From contig WSYJ01000092.1 of the NCBI GenBank assembly GCA_020186115.1, positions 62,001 through 126,000 on the forward strand: a stretch of 64,000 bases of DNA, read 5' to 3'. The position numbers and the translations under genes are program-made. The notes under the pieces were generated by a model, which ran no database searches, was not told the origin of the DNA, and saw only the letters and a list, made by a program, of their open reading frames with translations. Shown here in pieces: positions 52,790 to 62,996 of this stretch. Positions within the stretch are counted from its first letter, which is position 1; every line of letters begins with the position of its first letter. The DNA comes from Histomonas meleagridis. Taxonomy: Eukaryota > Parabasalia > Tritrichomonadida > Dientamoebidae.

Positions 52790-53662
52790 ATGGAAGCGTT
52801 CACAAGATTTCTTCCACCTCTGAGTTCTTCACGTTATAAGGGACAGGCAGGAAAAATAGCAATCATTGGTGGATGTTTCGAATATACTGGCGCTCCTTAT
52901 TTTGCAGGTGCTGCTGTTCTTCGTTTCGGTGGTGATTTATCTCATATTTTTTGCGCAAAATCTGCAGCAACCCCAATAAAATCATATGCACCAGAACAAA
53001 TTGTTCATCCTTATTTACCAGATAATGATGAATTCCAAAATATTGATATTGCTGTGAAAAAAGTTATGGATTGGGCTCCATCAATGCAATCATTTGTTAT
53101 TGGCCCTGGCCTTGGAAGAAATCGTGCTACGTTAGACTTTACCGAAAAGATAATTGAAAATCTTAAATCCACAGATAAACCAGTAATTCTTGATGGTGAT
53201 GCTATTTTTTTAGTTTCCGAAAAGCCACAAATTGTTAATTCATGCAAGCGCTTTATTCTCACGCCAAATGGCGGAGAATTTATTCGTCTTCAAAATTCAC
53301 TTAAATTACCCAAAGGATGCAGTTGCGCGGACATTGCGAATGCTCTCGGAGGTGTTACGGTGTTTGCCAAGGGTAAAATCGATGTTGTCAGTAATGGCCA
53401 AATCACCAAAGAATTCAATTTTCCATCATCCAAAAGACGCGTTGGCGGCCAAGGCGACATCACTGCTGGAGCGCTTGGTTTATTTGCTGCTTGGGCGCCT
53501 GATAACTACTTCGAAGCTGCCGCTGCTGCATCTGAAGCTGTTCGCAAGGCCGCTGTTTTGGCATTTAGTAAAAAGCATCGCTCGACAATCACAAGCGATA
53601 TAATCGATGAAATTTGTAACACTTTGCCGGAGACATGGAGAAAAGCTGAAGAAGATGAATAA
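52790..53662 (+). CDS. ATP-dependent NAD(P)H-hydrate dehydratase (NAXD/CARKD)
   Basis: A 290-residue ribokinase-fold enzyme that repairs hydrated NADH and NADPH using ATP. Family landmarks in order: KGQAGKIAIIGGCFEYTGAP (the GKxGxxxIIGGxxxYTGAP opening), AATPIKSYAPEQIVHP, FVIGPGLGRN, VILDGDAIFLV, LTPNGGEF and the ATP-site GGQGDITAGALGLF (usually GSGDxLxG). The length equals that of the eukaryotic enzyme without a targeting peptide, so it is probably cytosolic; a hydrogenosomal form cannot be judged. No epimerase domain is fused. The ATG at 52790 is the first in frame, and the stop is TAAATT. The GC content of the 3' half is higher than that of the neighbours. Confidence 0.9.
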   Translation: MEAFTRFLPPLSSSRYKGQAGKIAIIGGCFEYTGAPYFAGAAVLRFGGDLSHIFCAKSAATPIKSYAPEQIVHPYLPDNDEFQNIDIAVKKVMDWAPSMQSFVIGPGLGRNRATLDFTEKIIENLKSTDKPVILDGDAIFLVSEKPQIVNSCKRFILTPNGGEFIRLQNSLKLPKGCSCADIANALGGVTVFAKGKIDVVSNGQITKEFNFPSSKRRVGGQGDITAGALGLFAAWAPDNYFEAAAAASEAVRKAAVLAFSKKHRSTITSDIIDEICNTLPETWRKAEEDE

Positions 53663-53921
53663 ATTCATAAACCGAAAAATGTTTAAAACTTTTTTCTCTT
53701 TAGTGATGTAACACAAAATATTAAATTGTTTCGTAATCAAAATAAAAAATTAACGAATTATGTTGCCATGAAATTGGTTATTGATTAATCAAGATGGATA
53801 TCTATAGAAAGAGAATGAGTTATGATTGCAAAAATAAAAATATTTCTTTTGAGTGAAAAAATCAAAATAAAAAATTATTTTTTATTAGATCAGTTTTAGT
53901 AAAAAAATGAGAGAACTTTTT

Positions 53922-54166
53922 TTACTTATCTTGAAGTAATTCAACGATATCTTGGTGATCATTATGAGCTGCTTTCGCCAATGCTGTATAAAGTAAAACA
54001 TATAAATCCCAAATCTCGTTTTTAAACACCAAAAAATTTTGATAAACTTTATAAAACTCAAAGAAATGTTTGTAACTTTAACATCAATGTCGTTTCTTTC
54101 AAGAAGCAATAACACGATTTCTGAAGCGCCTTTTTCTGCAGCAAAAATCAAAGGAGTGTTGAACAA
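53922..54166 (-). pseudogene. Broken ankyrin-repeat fragment
   Basis: The minus strand encodes an ankyrin repeat (NTPLIFAAEKGASEIVLLLL, then ERNDIDVKVTN), then about 80 bases of non-ankyrin sequence, and then the last repeat and end (YTALAKAAHNDHQDIVELLQDK and stop at 53922) in a different frame. The frame has no ATG at its 5' end. The interruption lies at the same place in the repeat (between the DV.. loop and TAL) as in the array at 28776-30146. It is a dead fragment, or a gene piece with an unrecognised intron. Confidence 0.6.
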
Positions 54167-54257
54167 ATTGAAGAAATATTAAAACATTTTAATAAACAAG
54201 ATAATTAAAGTGAAATTTGAAACTAGATATAGTTTTCTTTATTAAGTTTTGTATTGC

Positions 54258-55034
54258 TTATGCAAGCAATAATGATTGAGAAGTTTTGTCACCCTTATCC
54301 TTTGGGAAGATTGTCTTACGAACTCTCCACCAAACAATAACTGTGCAGAATGCTCCTAAACACAAACCAGCAAGTACGTCATCAAAGTGATGCCTGAAAT
54401 CTCTGATTCTTGTGCAACCAACGTAAATTGCAAGAGCAGGGAAAATGAAGCAAACAATTGTCCAGAGCATATACCTGGTCTTGACAAGCTTCTGCAAGAA
54501 GAGGCATGGGTATAATAAGCCGGACATTGCACCTGATGAGTGACCACTTGGGAATGATTTGAACTCTTCATCAATATCGCAGGTTGTAGTAGAATTATAT
54601 CCACAGTAAGCATACATATCTGGGCGAGCACGTCCTACATAAGATTTGAAGAGATTTGTGGTCGTATTATTGAATGCAAAAATAGCAAGACCAATATAAA
54701 AAGCTGTCATGGGGTTGAACTTTCTCATAATTTTAGGTGCTTTGAGTGAAATAAAATAGATGGCCCAATAAAAAACAAAAGATCCAATAATGATGATTGT
54801 AACCATAAGTTCAAAATTGACTTGATCCTTTTTTGCACGTGGGTAGTTGGAAAGGTCATCTTCTGGTGGGACATATAACTTTTGAAGAGGGGTGTATTTC
54901 GATGCAACCCATGTAATGCAAAGAATGGCTGCACAAAGAAGATTTGGCCAATCCAAAAAATAAAGGATTCTATCTTTTGTGAAAAATCCTTTGGATTTGA
55001 CGTCATTGCCGTTAATGTATTCTTGTTGCAACAT
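54258..55034 (-). CDS. PAP2-family lipid phosphate phosphatase
   Basis: A 258-residue membrane phosphatase. The three PAP2 signatures are intact: KSYVGRARPDMY (motif 1, K..R.RP), FPSGHSSGA (motif 2, PSGHS) and TRIRDFRHHFDDVLAG (motif 3, R....HH..D). Six membrane helices are visible, for example LLCAAILCITWVAS, VTIIIIGSFVFYWAIYFI and LGAFCTVIVWW. Such enzymes dephosphorylate phosphatidate, lysophosphatidate or related lipid phosphates, and dolichyl or sphingolipid phosphates are alternatives. The active site faces the lumen or the outside. The ATG at 55034 is the first in frame. The 3' end lies only 91 bp from the ankyrin fragment. Confidence 0.9.
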   Translation of the reverse strand: MLQQEYINGNDVKSKGFFTKDRILYFLDWPNLLCAAILCITWVASKYTPLQKLYVPPEDDLSNYPRAKKDQVNFELMVTIIIIGSFVFYWAIYFISLKAPKIMRKFNPMTAFYIGLAIFAFNNTTTNLFKSYVGRARPDMYAYCGYNSTTTCDIDEEFKSFPSGHSSGAMSGLLYPCLFLQKLVKTRYMLWTIVCFIFPALAIYVGCTRIRDFRHHFDDVLAGLCLGAFCTVIVWWRVRKTIFPKDKGDKTSQSLLLA

Positions 55035-57065
55035 TAACCCAATATGTCTGATTCAATAGTCTTTGAATATTTCAGAATAGAAAGCGGTTAAGGTGTTTTT
55101 TTATACACATTGTTTCTTTGTCGTTCTAACCACTTCACATTTAACAGTTTAATTCTTCTTCACCAATATATAAAATCTGATTTTTTGCTTTTATGAATGT
55201 TTTTCTTATGCTATTTGTTCTTCATTAGATTAGTGCGTTTGGATTTTACAGATTGGCATGACACATATCAAATGATGCATTATGAGATCCTTAATTCAAA
55301 TAAATATAATAAATTCGGTAGATTATGTTCCAGAATTGTCGACGATGTTAATTCAAGTAGTTCAATTTATTAGGATATAAAACCCCAAATCAATAATTTT
55401 AAAACAAAACAATTTCAAAAATTATCAGAAAATATATAAAATTCTGCTCGAATAATTGAAGAGAAAAACATCAAAAACATCAGAAATAATTCAAAATCTA
55501 AGTTGAAGGAATCATTAAATCAGAAATAAGAGATCTCGAAACTAATATTATGAATAAATCAATATCACAATTATATGAATACACTATAGAAGAAGTAAGT
55601 AAATCTATCATAGAAAAGTGTATATCAAACCTTCGGCAGCGAATACAAGAACAAGACACTAATCATAGTTATGTTTAAACAAGAAAAGTGACAATTGTAC
55701 CAAGTCTAATAATATATAGTATTAATAGATACTACTCTTCAAGTTTCCTTGAAGTGCCATCTTTTAGAAAGAAATAATTTTTAATTTAATAAGAAATTTT
55801 ATTAAATGACTGATATTTTCCTTCGGAATCTTAATAATCTTCACTAAATCCAGTGCGAACCGAATGTTTTTAATTTCAAGAAATTTTAATTCTTCTAATA
55901 TAGTTAGTGCAAACTTTTTTTTTAAATTTTAATAATATATAGAATCAATTTGAAAATGAAATTTCCTCCGAAGTTATAAATGAATATTATGATAATATCA
56001 GAATTACATTATATAAAGTAAAAAGCATTGCAATTGAAAATATTATATCAAGACAAAATTAAAAATGATATTCAGGAGATAGAAAAAGATATTTACAACA
56101 ATGATAATGTTCAAAGTTTTAATGAAATTTATCAAATTGTTTCAAATAAAGCAAAAACAATACTTCGTTTTTATAACCAGTGAAATCGAAGAAAATAATG
56201 AAAGTTTAAAACTTCGAAACATTGCAAAATATCAAGAAATCACTGCGCTAAAGGATTTCATTCGATTGACATTGACAACTGCATCAAAAGAAGATACTAA
56301 TTCACAAAGGATAATTTTGTTAAAAATTATTGACGTCTTCACTGAAAAAGAAGTTGAACAACAAAAACTAAAAGTTACAAATAATCCAAATTAGCAGATG
56401 ATATCTTCAAATTAGAAAAAATGTGAAAACAGAATTAATTTTAAATATTTCAGAGGCAAATCTCTTAAAAGCGAAATTAAGAATTATCTTGATGCAAATT
56501 TAAATATCCAAAATATATATATATATAAAAGATGAAGCTATGAAATATATTGATAAAGAAGTTTCACACATCAAAAAAATTATAGATAAAAATATAGAAA
56601 GTAATCCAAGCCATTTCTTATATAATATAATATCAAGATTTTTATCAATGAGAAATGATGAATTGGAAAATTTAATTAGAACAGATCAAAAATAAAAATT
56701 ACTGTGAAAATGAAACCGTCAAAAATCGTGTTGACGAATTTCTTATGAATGAGTTAAAGAAAAGATAAATTATTATGATAATAGTTTTAAGAATGTATAT
56801 ATATATATTGATGTTAATGTCCTTCAATTCTTATTTATATAAATTTATAAAAAGTTAAATTTTCATGTATTAATGTAAATAATTAATTGTTTGAATGTAT
56901 TTTTAGATTATAGCTTCGAAAAAAGATACATATCATAAAATTATTAGTTTTATTTGTTATTTCATTATTATATAATTTGATCATAAGCTTATTATACGTA
57001 AAATATTTTAAAATAAAATATTAATGTAATTCTGCTGTTTATTGATTCCAAGAGAGCACATAAAT
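55035..57065. pseudogene. Decayed coiled-coil gene region
   Basis: About 2 kb of AT-rich sequence without an intact gene. Several plus-strand open stretches of 40-100 codons in different frames read like pieces of one helical protein: about 55220-55370 (WHDTYQMMHYEIL), 55550-55677 (MNKSISQLYEYTIEEVSKSI), 56101-56394 (EITALKDFIRLTLTTASKED) and about 56530-56694 (HIKKIIDKNIESNPSHFLYN). All are Lys/Glu/Ile/Asn-rich. Frame breaks between them, short TATATA runs (56514, 56800) and the lack of a start argue for a dead gene. Its family is unknown. Confidence 0.4.
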
Positions 57066-58919
57066 TTATTTGTTCATTTTCCGATGTTCTTCTTTCATTT
57101 GCATTTTAACAAGTTCATAGTAATATCCTTTTTTCTTGATCAAAGAAGAATGTGTACCTTTTTCTCTTATTTCTCCTGAATCAAATAAATAAATGATATT
57201 TGCATTCTGAATTGTGCTTAATCGATGAGCAACAACAACAGATGTTCGATTTTTCATGACTTTATTGAGGGCTAATTGAACCTTTTTTTCGCTTTCTGCA
57301 TCAAGAGCAGATGTTGCTTCATCAGTTAATAAAATAACAGGATCTCTAATTAATGCACGTGCAATTGCAATTCTTTGTCTTTGACCACCACTAACAGAAT
57401 CACCTTTTTCTCCAACAAAATAATTAAATTTGCCTTCTAATTTTTCAATAAAGTTTAAAGCATTTGATTTTTTAGCTGCTTTAATAACCATTTCTTTTGT
57501 TGCATCTCTTTTGCCATATTTAATATTATCTTCAACAGATAATTGAAATAGTATTGGCTCTTGTGATACAAGACTAATTTTTTGATGGAGCCAATGTGGA
57601 TCAAGTGTTTTAATATCTTTACCATCAAGTAAAATTTTACCATCTGTAGCATCATAAAATCTTTCTAAGAGTTGAATACAAGTCGATTTTCCTGATCCTG
57701 AATGACCTACAAGAGCTCCCATTTCTCCAGGTTTAATTTCGAAAGAAACATTTTTTAATACATGAACATCACGAGATGGATATTTAAATGAAACATCCTT
57801 AAATTCAATGTGTCCTTTAAAGTTTTCAATTATATCACCTCCATCAAATGGAATAGATGGTTCTTGATCTAAAATAGCAAAAAGAAGCATTCCTGAAATT
57901 AATGCACGGTCTTCTTCTTGGAAAAGCATTTGAAACATTATAATTCCCATAAAACCAAAAAATATAAAACCGAAAAGTGATATTAAATCACTTGATATAA
58001 TTTCTCCTTTGTCAACTAATTGAGCACCATAATACATATTACCAATAACAACGATCCAAACACTTAAATCAATCAAAGTATTTAAACAAAACAGGAAAAA
58101 TCCTGATTTTTGATCTTCTTTAACAGCCATTTTTGTTGCATCCATGAATCTTTTACATTCTGATTCTTCATGATTAAATCCACGAACTGTTCGAATTGAT
58201 GATAATGTCTCATCTGCAATAGTAATTGATATTCCAGTGTACATATAAAGAAGATTATAATGCTGACCCATTAACATTCCAAAAACAATGATTAAAATTA
58301 TAAAATATGGTAATGTACAGGTTGCAATTAAAGCAATTTTCCAACAATAAAAGTATGAAAGAATAATTCCCAACAAAAATTGACCTATATATTGAAGTTC
58401 TTTTCCTTTCGTTTGTCCAAATGTAGCTTGAACAAATTCAGTTTCTTGACCAAGCAATGTTAACATATCACCAATAGAACTTTGATCAAAGAATGAAATA
58501 TCACTCTTCATAATTTTTTCAAAAACATTTGATTTCAAATTATTCGTAAATTCTGAACCAACTTTCGGCCATAAAAATTCATCAAGAAATTTACAAATCC
58601 CTGTAATTATTGCAATGATTGTTAAATAAAGCGCATTGTTTTTGATTTCATTATAATCATAAATTTGAGATGATTCAAAATCACTAATAACTTTAATTAT
58701 TCTTCCAACAAATAAAAATGTCATAATAGGGATCGCACCAACAACAAGTGAAGGAATTATTCCAAGTAATGCTTTGGGATATTTAAATAACATTTTATAT
58801 AATCTAACTCTTGTCTCAAAAAGTTGTTTCACATCAAAATCATTTGGTCCGCCTTGTTGATTTGCATCCATGTTTGACTCTTCTGTGGGCCTTTGATGTT
58901 GAGAATCTTCAAAATCCAT
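57066..58919 (-). CDS. ABCB-type half-transporter
   Basis: From the ATG at 58919 this is a 617-residue half ABC transporter: a membrane domain of six helices (~residues 50-335; ALLGIIPSLVVGAIPIMTFLF and others) and a nucleotide-binding domain. The NBD shows Walker A GHSGSGKST, Q-loop SQEPILF, signature VSGGQRQRIAIARA, Walker B VILLTDEATSALD with the catalytic Glu, and the H-loop AHRLST. All ATPase elements are intact. The ORF frame is open upstream to a TTG at 59015, but the ATG at 58919 (MDFEDSQHQRP) fits. It is head-to-head with a second half-transporter starting at 59127, which suggests coexpression and possibly a heterodimer. Localisation (plasma membrane or endolysosome) and substrate are unknown. 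Confidence 0.9.
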   Translation of the reverse strand: MDFEDSQHQRPTEESNMDANQQGGPNDFDVKQLFETRVRLYKMLFKYPKALLGIIPSLVVGAIPIMTFLFVGRIIKVISDFESSQIYDYNEIKNNALYLTIIAIITGICKFLDEFLWPKVGSEFTNNLKSNVFEKIMKSDISFFDQSSIGDMLTLLGQETEFVQATFGQTKGKELQYIGQFLLGIILSYFYCWKIALIATCTLPYFIILIIVFGMLMGQHYNLLYMYTGISITIADETLSSIRTVRGFNHEESECKRFMDATKMAVKEDQKSGFFLFCLNTLIDLSVWIVVIGNMYYGAQLVDKGEIISSDLISLFGFIFFGFMGIIMFQMLFQEEDRALISGMLLFAILDQEPSIPFDGGDIIENFKGHIEFKDVSFKYPSRDVHVLKNVSFEIKPGEMGALVGHSGSGKSTCIQLLERFYDATDGKILLDGKDIKTLDPHWLHQKISLVSQEPILFQLSVEDNIKYGKRDATKEMVIKAAKKSNALNFIEKLEGKFNYFVGEKGDSVSGGQRQRIAIARALIRDPVILLTDEATSALDAESEKKVQLALNKVMKNRTSVVVAHRLSTIQNANIIYLFDSGEIREKGTHSSLIKKKGYYYELVKMQMKEEHRKMNK

Positions 58920-59126
58920 TAAAATGTGATGTGATCTGAACAAGGCCCAACATTTCTGTGGAACGACTATTGAATATTTCAATGTAAATTTCAAAAATTG
59001 GTCGTCAAATTTCAATCAAAAACTGCTTTAAGTATTGAAATCACAAGCTTAACCCAAAAACTTTCTTCATGAAAAATTGTGTGAGAAATTGTACGAAAAT
59101 TTTTGGAATTTACACATCACTATTAT
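58920..59126. promoter_or_regulatory. Bidirectional promoter of the ABC pair
   Basis: 207 bp between the start codons of two divergently transcribed ABCB half-transporters. They presumably share regulatory sequence and would be produced together. No specific element stands out. Confidence 0.4.
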
Positions 59127-60885
59127 ATGGAAAAACCATTGGAAGGAAATCAGAACAGTAGAAAAGGAGGAGAATACTTCAAAATTATGAGCTATATCAA
59201 AAATAAATGGGCAGTTGTATTGACCATAATATTGCATTTTGTTGTTGGAGCATTACCAGTTATAATGACAATTTTACTCGGAGATATGGTTGATGTTTTT
59301 TCTAGTGAAAATTTTTTTGGTGATTTCATTCCTGTTGTTTTAAATATGATATATTATGTTATTGGAATGTTTTTAGCATCAGTTATTTCATATGCAATTA
59401 GAATTTGGTGTAACTCAACATTTCCGAGAGATTTAAGAGAAAGAATTTATTGTAATTTGATTGAACAAGGAATTGATTTCTTTGATCGAACTCCTACAGG
59501 TGTTCTCATTGGAAAATTATCTCAAGAAATTACAATGATGCAGGAAACTTATTATCAAAAATTACTTAATTCTGTTCAAAAAACTGGTGAATCCATTGCA
59601 GGAATAATTGTTGCTTTTATCAAATGTTGGAGGCTTGCTCTTCCTGGTGGAATAGTTATTTTGTTATGTCTTATAATTTATATTATAGGTGATAAAATAA
59701 TTGAAAACATTTGGTTTAAGTATAATGAATGTTTATCAGCAGCAAATAATAAAGCAGAAGAAGCAATTACATCATTTAGAACCATAAAATCATTCGATAA
59801 TGAACTTTACGAAGCAGCAAATTATAAAAAGCAATTAGATACTGTTGATAATGTATGTTTGAAAACAAGTCTTACTCAAGGAACAAAAGATGGAATTATT
59901 TACATACTTTCAAATTTAATGGTTGCAGCTATTTGTTATTATGGTGGAGATTTAGCAATTCACAAGCCATATTATGGGTACCATAGTGGTGATGTTTTTA
60001 TTGTTTTTTTTTCCAATGATTATGGCTGTTGATGGTTTAACACAAGCAATATCAATTTCCAATGATATGAACAAATCAGCAGTATCAGCTCAAAAAATCA
60101 TTGAACTTATTGAGATGAAACCTGAAGTTGATCGTAAAGAAGGTGGGGAACTTAAAAATGTCAAAGGAAAAATTGAATTTCGAAATGTTTATTTCAAATA
60201 TCAAAACTCAGAAAAATATGCTGTTCAAAATCTTAGTTTTGTAATTAATCAAGGACAAACAGTTGCATTTGTTGGTGAAAGTGGATGTGGTAAATCGAAA
60301 ACACTTCAATTGCTTCAACGATTTTACGAAATTGAAAGTGGACAAATATTAATTGACAATCAAGATATATCTAAAATATCAGCTGTTAATCTTCGATCTT
60401 ATATTTCAACAGTTCCTCAAACACCTGTACTTTTTTCAACTTCAATTTTAGATAACATCCAATATTCAAAAGAAGATGCAAATATGGACGAGGTTATTAA
60501 AGCAGCTCAAATTGGTAACGCACATGATTTCATAACACAATTACCAGATGGTTATCAATCAATTGTTCACCAAACGAGTTTAAGTGGTGGACAAAAACAA
60601 AGAATTTGTATATCAAGAGCAATTTTAGCTAATTCACCAATATTATTGTTGGATGAAGCTACATCTGCACTTGATACTGAAAGTGAAAGATTAATACATG
60701 AATCTCTTGAAAAGTTTAGAAATGATAGAACAGTGATTTTGGTAGCTCATAGATTAGCAACAGTTATGAATGCAGACAAAATTTTACTCTTTAAAGATGG
60801 ACAAGTAATTGAAGAAGGAACACATCAAGAACTAATGGCAAGAAATGGTTTTTATGCTAACCTTGTCAAATACCAACTTCAATAA
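59127..60885 (+). CDS. ABCB-type half-transporter with a single-base frameshift
   Basis: The second half-transporter of a head-to-head pair. The membrane domain (from ATG 59127, MEKPLEGNQ) runs to a stop just after 60020. The protein resumes in the next frame at VFF|PMIMAVDGLTQAISIS and continues through Walker A GESGCGKSKT, the Q loop VPQTPVLF, signature LSGGQKQRICISRAI, Walker B ILLLDEATSALD and the H-loop AHRLATV. The break is one extra T in the run 60004-60012 (nine Ts where eight would keep the frame). Both halves are otherwise intact and well conserved. A homopolymer sequencing error is at least as likely as a fresh loss of function. With the frame restored the protein is ~585 residues. 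Confidence 0.85.
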
Positions 60886-61253
60886 ACATAATGCATCACA
60901 ATTCTTAAGTACCTTTATTAATCTACAATAACATTAATTTGTATTTTAAAGATAAATGTATTGATGCATCAATTAAGATATATAAATAAGAGATGATAAT
61001 TGTAATTCCATTGTTGATTTCAGATGTGTTTTGTGAGAATTATATTAGATATGATATATAAATATTCAACATTATTCGATCTAATAAGAAAACGGATATA
61101 AAAAACATATTGTCAAAAAAAATACTTTTTAATACCTTGTGAAAAGCATTTATTTTGGAATGATAAATATTATCGCATTATCTAATCACATACAAATGAA
61201 TGAATATATTAAACTTTTTTAACAATCGTTTACGCACAAACATATACATTTAA
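60886..61253. other. Convergent AT-rich gap
   Basis: 368 bp between the ABC transporter and the ArfGAP gene, which converge on it. It has the expected A/T-rich 3' flanks and nothing else recognisable. Confidence 0.4.
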
Positions 61254-61679
61254 TTATGACAGGGGAAGAAGGTCAAAAGTTGGAATTTGTACTGGGGGAA
61301 AGTAGATTGGCTGATTATTTTTCTTCACCCACTTTTTGTTTATATATTTATCTTTTATAAAGCTTCCTACATCGTCGCCATTATCCCATGAAGGGCGTTT
61401 AAAATCTGGGTCAAGTCTTGCTTCATAATAATTATTTGATTTTATATTTCCGTTTTTATACATTGACAATAATTGCTCCTTTGTCCATGTGTCCAACGAG
61501 CATGAATGAACTTTTGATATATTTGTTCCTAAAGATCTGTGAATTCCAGAGCATTTAATGCAAATAAATATACCTAAGTTTGTGCTTGCCCATGTTGGAT
61601 TCCTTTTACCACAATCCGCGCAAGTGTCGTTTCCTTTCATTTTCATTATTTGGCGAATTGATGGCACATTAGAACTCAT
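61254..61679 (-). CDS. Small ArfGAP
   Basis: From the ATG at 61679 this is a 141-residue protein that is almost entirely an ArfGAP domain, which would stimulate GTP hydrolysis by Arf proteins. The zinc finger has Cys20, Cys23, Cys40 and Cys43 ([11 protein letters not shown] then FICIKCSG; C-x2-C-x16-C-x2-C), and the arginine finger is Arg48 in GIHRSLG. The following [12 protein letters not shown] and NNYYEARL match the conserved V.S..LD.W.......N.....E motif. It lacks the coiled coils, ankyrin repeats or PH domains of larger ArfGAPs and resembles SMAP-type proteins. The frame is open to a TTG at 61763, but the ATG at 61679 is the natural start. Together with the Sec7 GEF (3003) both halves of the Arf cycle are present in this window. 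Confidence 0.9.
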   Translation of the reverse strand: MSSNVPSIRQIMKMKGNDTCADCGKRNPTWASTNLGIFICIKCSGIHRSLGTNISKVHSCSLDTWTKEQLLSMYKNGNIKSNNYYEARLDPDFKRPSWDNGDDVGSFIKDKYINKKWVKKNNQPIYFPPVQIPTFDLLPLS

Positions 61680-61790
61680 TTTGATGATCAAGCAATGGTC
61701 GGCAGTTTTTATCGTTATTGATTTTAACGGTCGTGATATGGATACAAACGGTTTCAAGCCCAATAAAAAAGTGAAAATTTTGTTTTCTAT

Positions 61791-62915
61791 TTATTCTTCA
61801 GCTGTTTCTTCCTCTTCCTCTCCTTCAAGATCGCTAATATTTTCAACTTCTTGGATCAATTCTTCTGGAAGCTGGAAAGATACAGCCTTTATATCAATTG
61901 ATACAGGTGCTCCTTGTCCAAGTGCAATGAAAGAATTAACATCTTCCCCACTGCAAGCACCCAGAACATGTGATTGCATTTCAGATATGTTGAACTCTTC
62001 TTCAATGATAGGTGGTTTTGCAAACCATTTCCATTCGCCACTTGTAAACTTCTCGACAAACTTCTCTGGGACTTCCTGTTTCGAAACACCGATTTTATGT
62101 GCATAAGAAACGAGTAGGTTTCCTGGTGTATTTTCCATTTTGATTCCCATCAGATTGCATATGTTTTCACCATCAACTCTTTCAAGAGTATCAACAGCAA
62201 GTTCTCGGATTCGACCCTTCCATGGAACTGAGTTTGTTAGTGCAAGTGAGTTTCCACAATTTGTCCATTGCCATTTATCTGTATCGAGAAGAGGCTGACC
62301 AACTAAATTACATAGTGTAGTTTTGCCGGTGCCAGGAGCGCCAACAACAGCAATTTGTGTAGCATTTGGAGCAACTGCTGTGATTGTCTGTTTAACTAAT
62401 TCAGCTGATTCTGTTGGAAGCTTTTCTAAGGAAGTTGCTATTGTTGGTGCAGTCTTTGATAAGAAAGCAATCCAACCTGAGATTTCTTGTGCTGGAACTA
62501 AATCTATCTTATTGATTAATATGATTAAAGAGGTTCCATTATGGGAAAGTTCGCCTTCGAGGTCCAAAAACCTGAATGAATAAGGATCACGTGCATCAAC
62601 AATTTCGATCACACATTGAGAATTTTCTATTGCTTTGAGTAATGAGTCATATGAGGTTTGAGCAGCCATAACACGATCAAGAAAAGTTTGGTTCGGAAGT
62701 TTCTTGACATGAACCATTTCTTTTGGTGAAGGGAATAATGTTGGATATGTTTTTTTGAGGTATTCTTGGTGATCACGTGCTCTTTCGGCAACTTTAGAAA
62801 AGAAATCCTTCCTCTTCCTTTTAAGTTTTAAATCCCTGTTACGCTTGCCACTTAACTTTCGACGTGGATTCCTTATAAGTTTTTCTTTTGCGCGTGCAGT
62901 TCTATGTCTTCCCAT
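61791..62915 (-). CDS. Nucleostemin/GNL3-like circularly permuted nucleolar GTPase
   Basis: A 374-residue protein starting with a very basic segment (MGRHRTARAKEKLIRNPRRK, KRNRDLKLKRKRKDFF) for nucleolar targeting, as in GNL3/Grn1. The GTPase motifs are in permuted order: DARDP near residue 107, NKID (G4) near residue 137, then the P-loop GAPGTGKTT (G1) about 60 residues later. The P-loop differs from the family's GxPNVGKSS. The C-terminus is acidic (EGEEEEETAEE). Members are needed for 60S ribosomal subunit export and maturation. The start ATG is directly followed by the basic cluster; 81 bp away lies the divergent gene at 62997. The plus-strand ORF at 61558-62106 is a shadow. Confidence 0.9.
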   Translation of the reverse strand: MGRHRTARAKEKLIRNPRRKLSGKRNRDLKLKRKRKDFFSKVAERARDHQEYLKKTYPTLFPSPKEMVHVKKLPNQTFLDRVMAAQTSYDSLLKAIENSQCVIEIVDARDPYSFRFLDLEGELSHNGTSLIILINKIDLVPAQEISGWIAFLSKTAPTIATSLEKLPTESAELVKQTITAVAPNATQIAVVGAPGTGKTTLCNLVGQPLLDTDKWQWTNCGNSLALTNSVPWKGRIRELAVDTLERVDGENICNLMGIKMENTPGNLLVSYAHKIGVSKQEVPEKFVEKFTSGEWKWFAKPPIIEEEFNISEMQSHVLGACSGEDVNSFIALGQGAPVSIDIKAVSFQLPEELIQEVENISDLEGEEEEETAEE

Positions 62916-62996
62916 TTTTTTGCTTGACCAAAACCCAAGCGAACAGACACTGTCAAAAATTCAAACAATTACAACGCGCAAGGAGGCCGTTTACTT
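62916..62996. promoter_or_regulatory. Compact shared promoter of a divergent pair
   Basis: Only 81 bp separate the GTPase start and the ATG at 62997. The gap holds GAACAGACACTGTC (also GAACAGACATTGTC at 10501-10514 upstream of the pseudokinase gene) and TACAACGCGC. The shared 14-mer, one base apart, in two promoters is notable. Confidence 0.45.

Noticed and set aside
61558-62106. 182-codon plus-strand ORF
   Set aside because: Overlaps two well-supported minus-strand genes (ArfGAP and GNL3-like).
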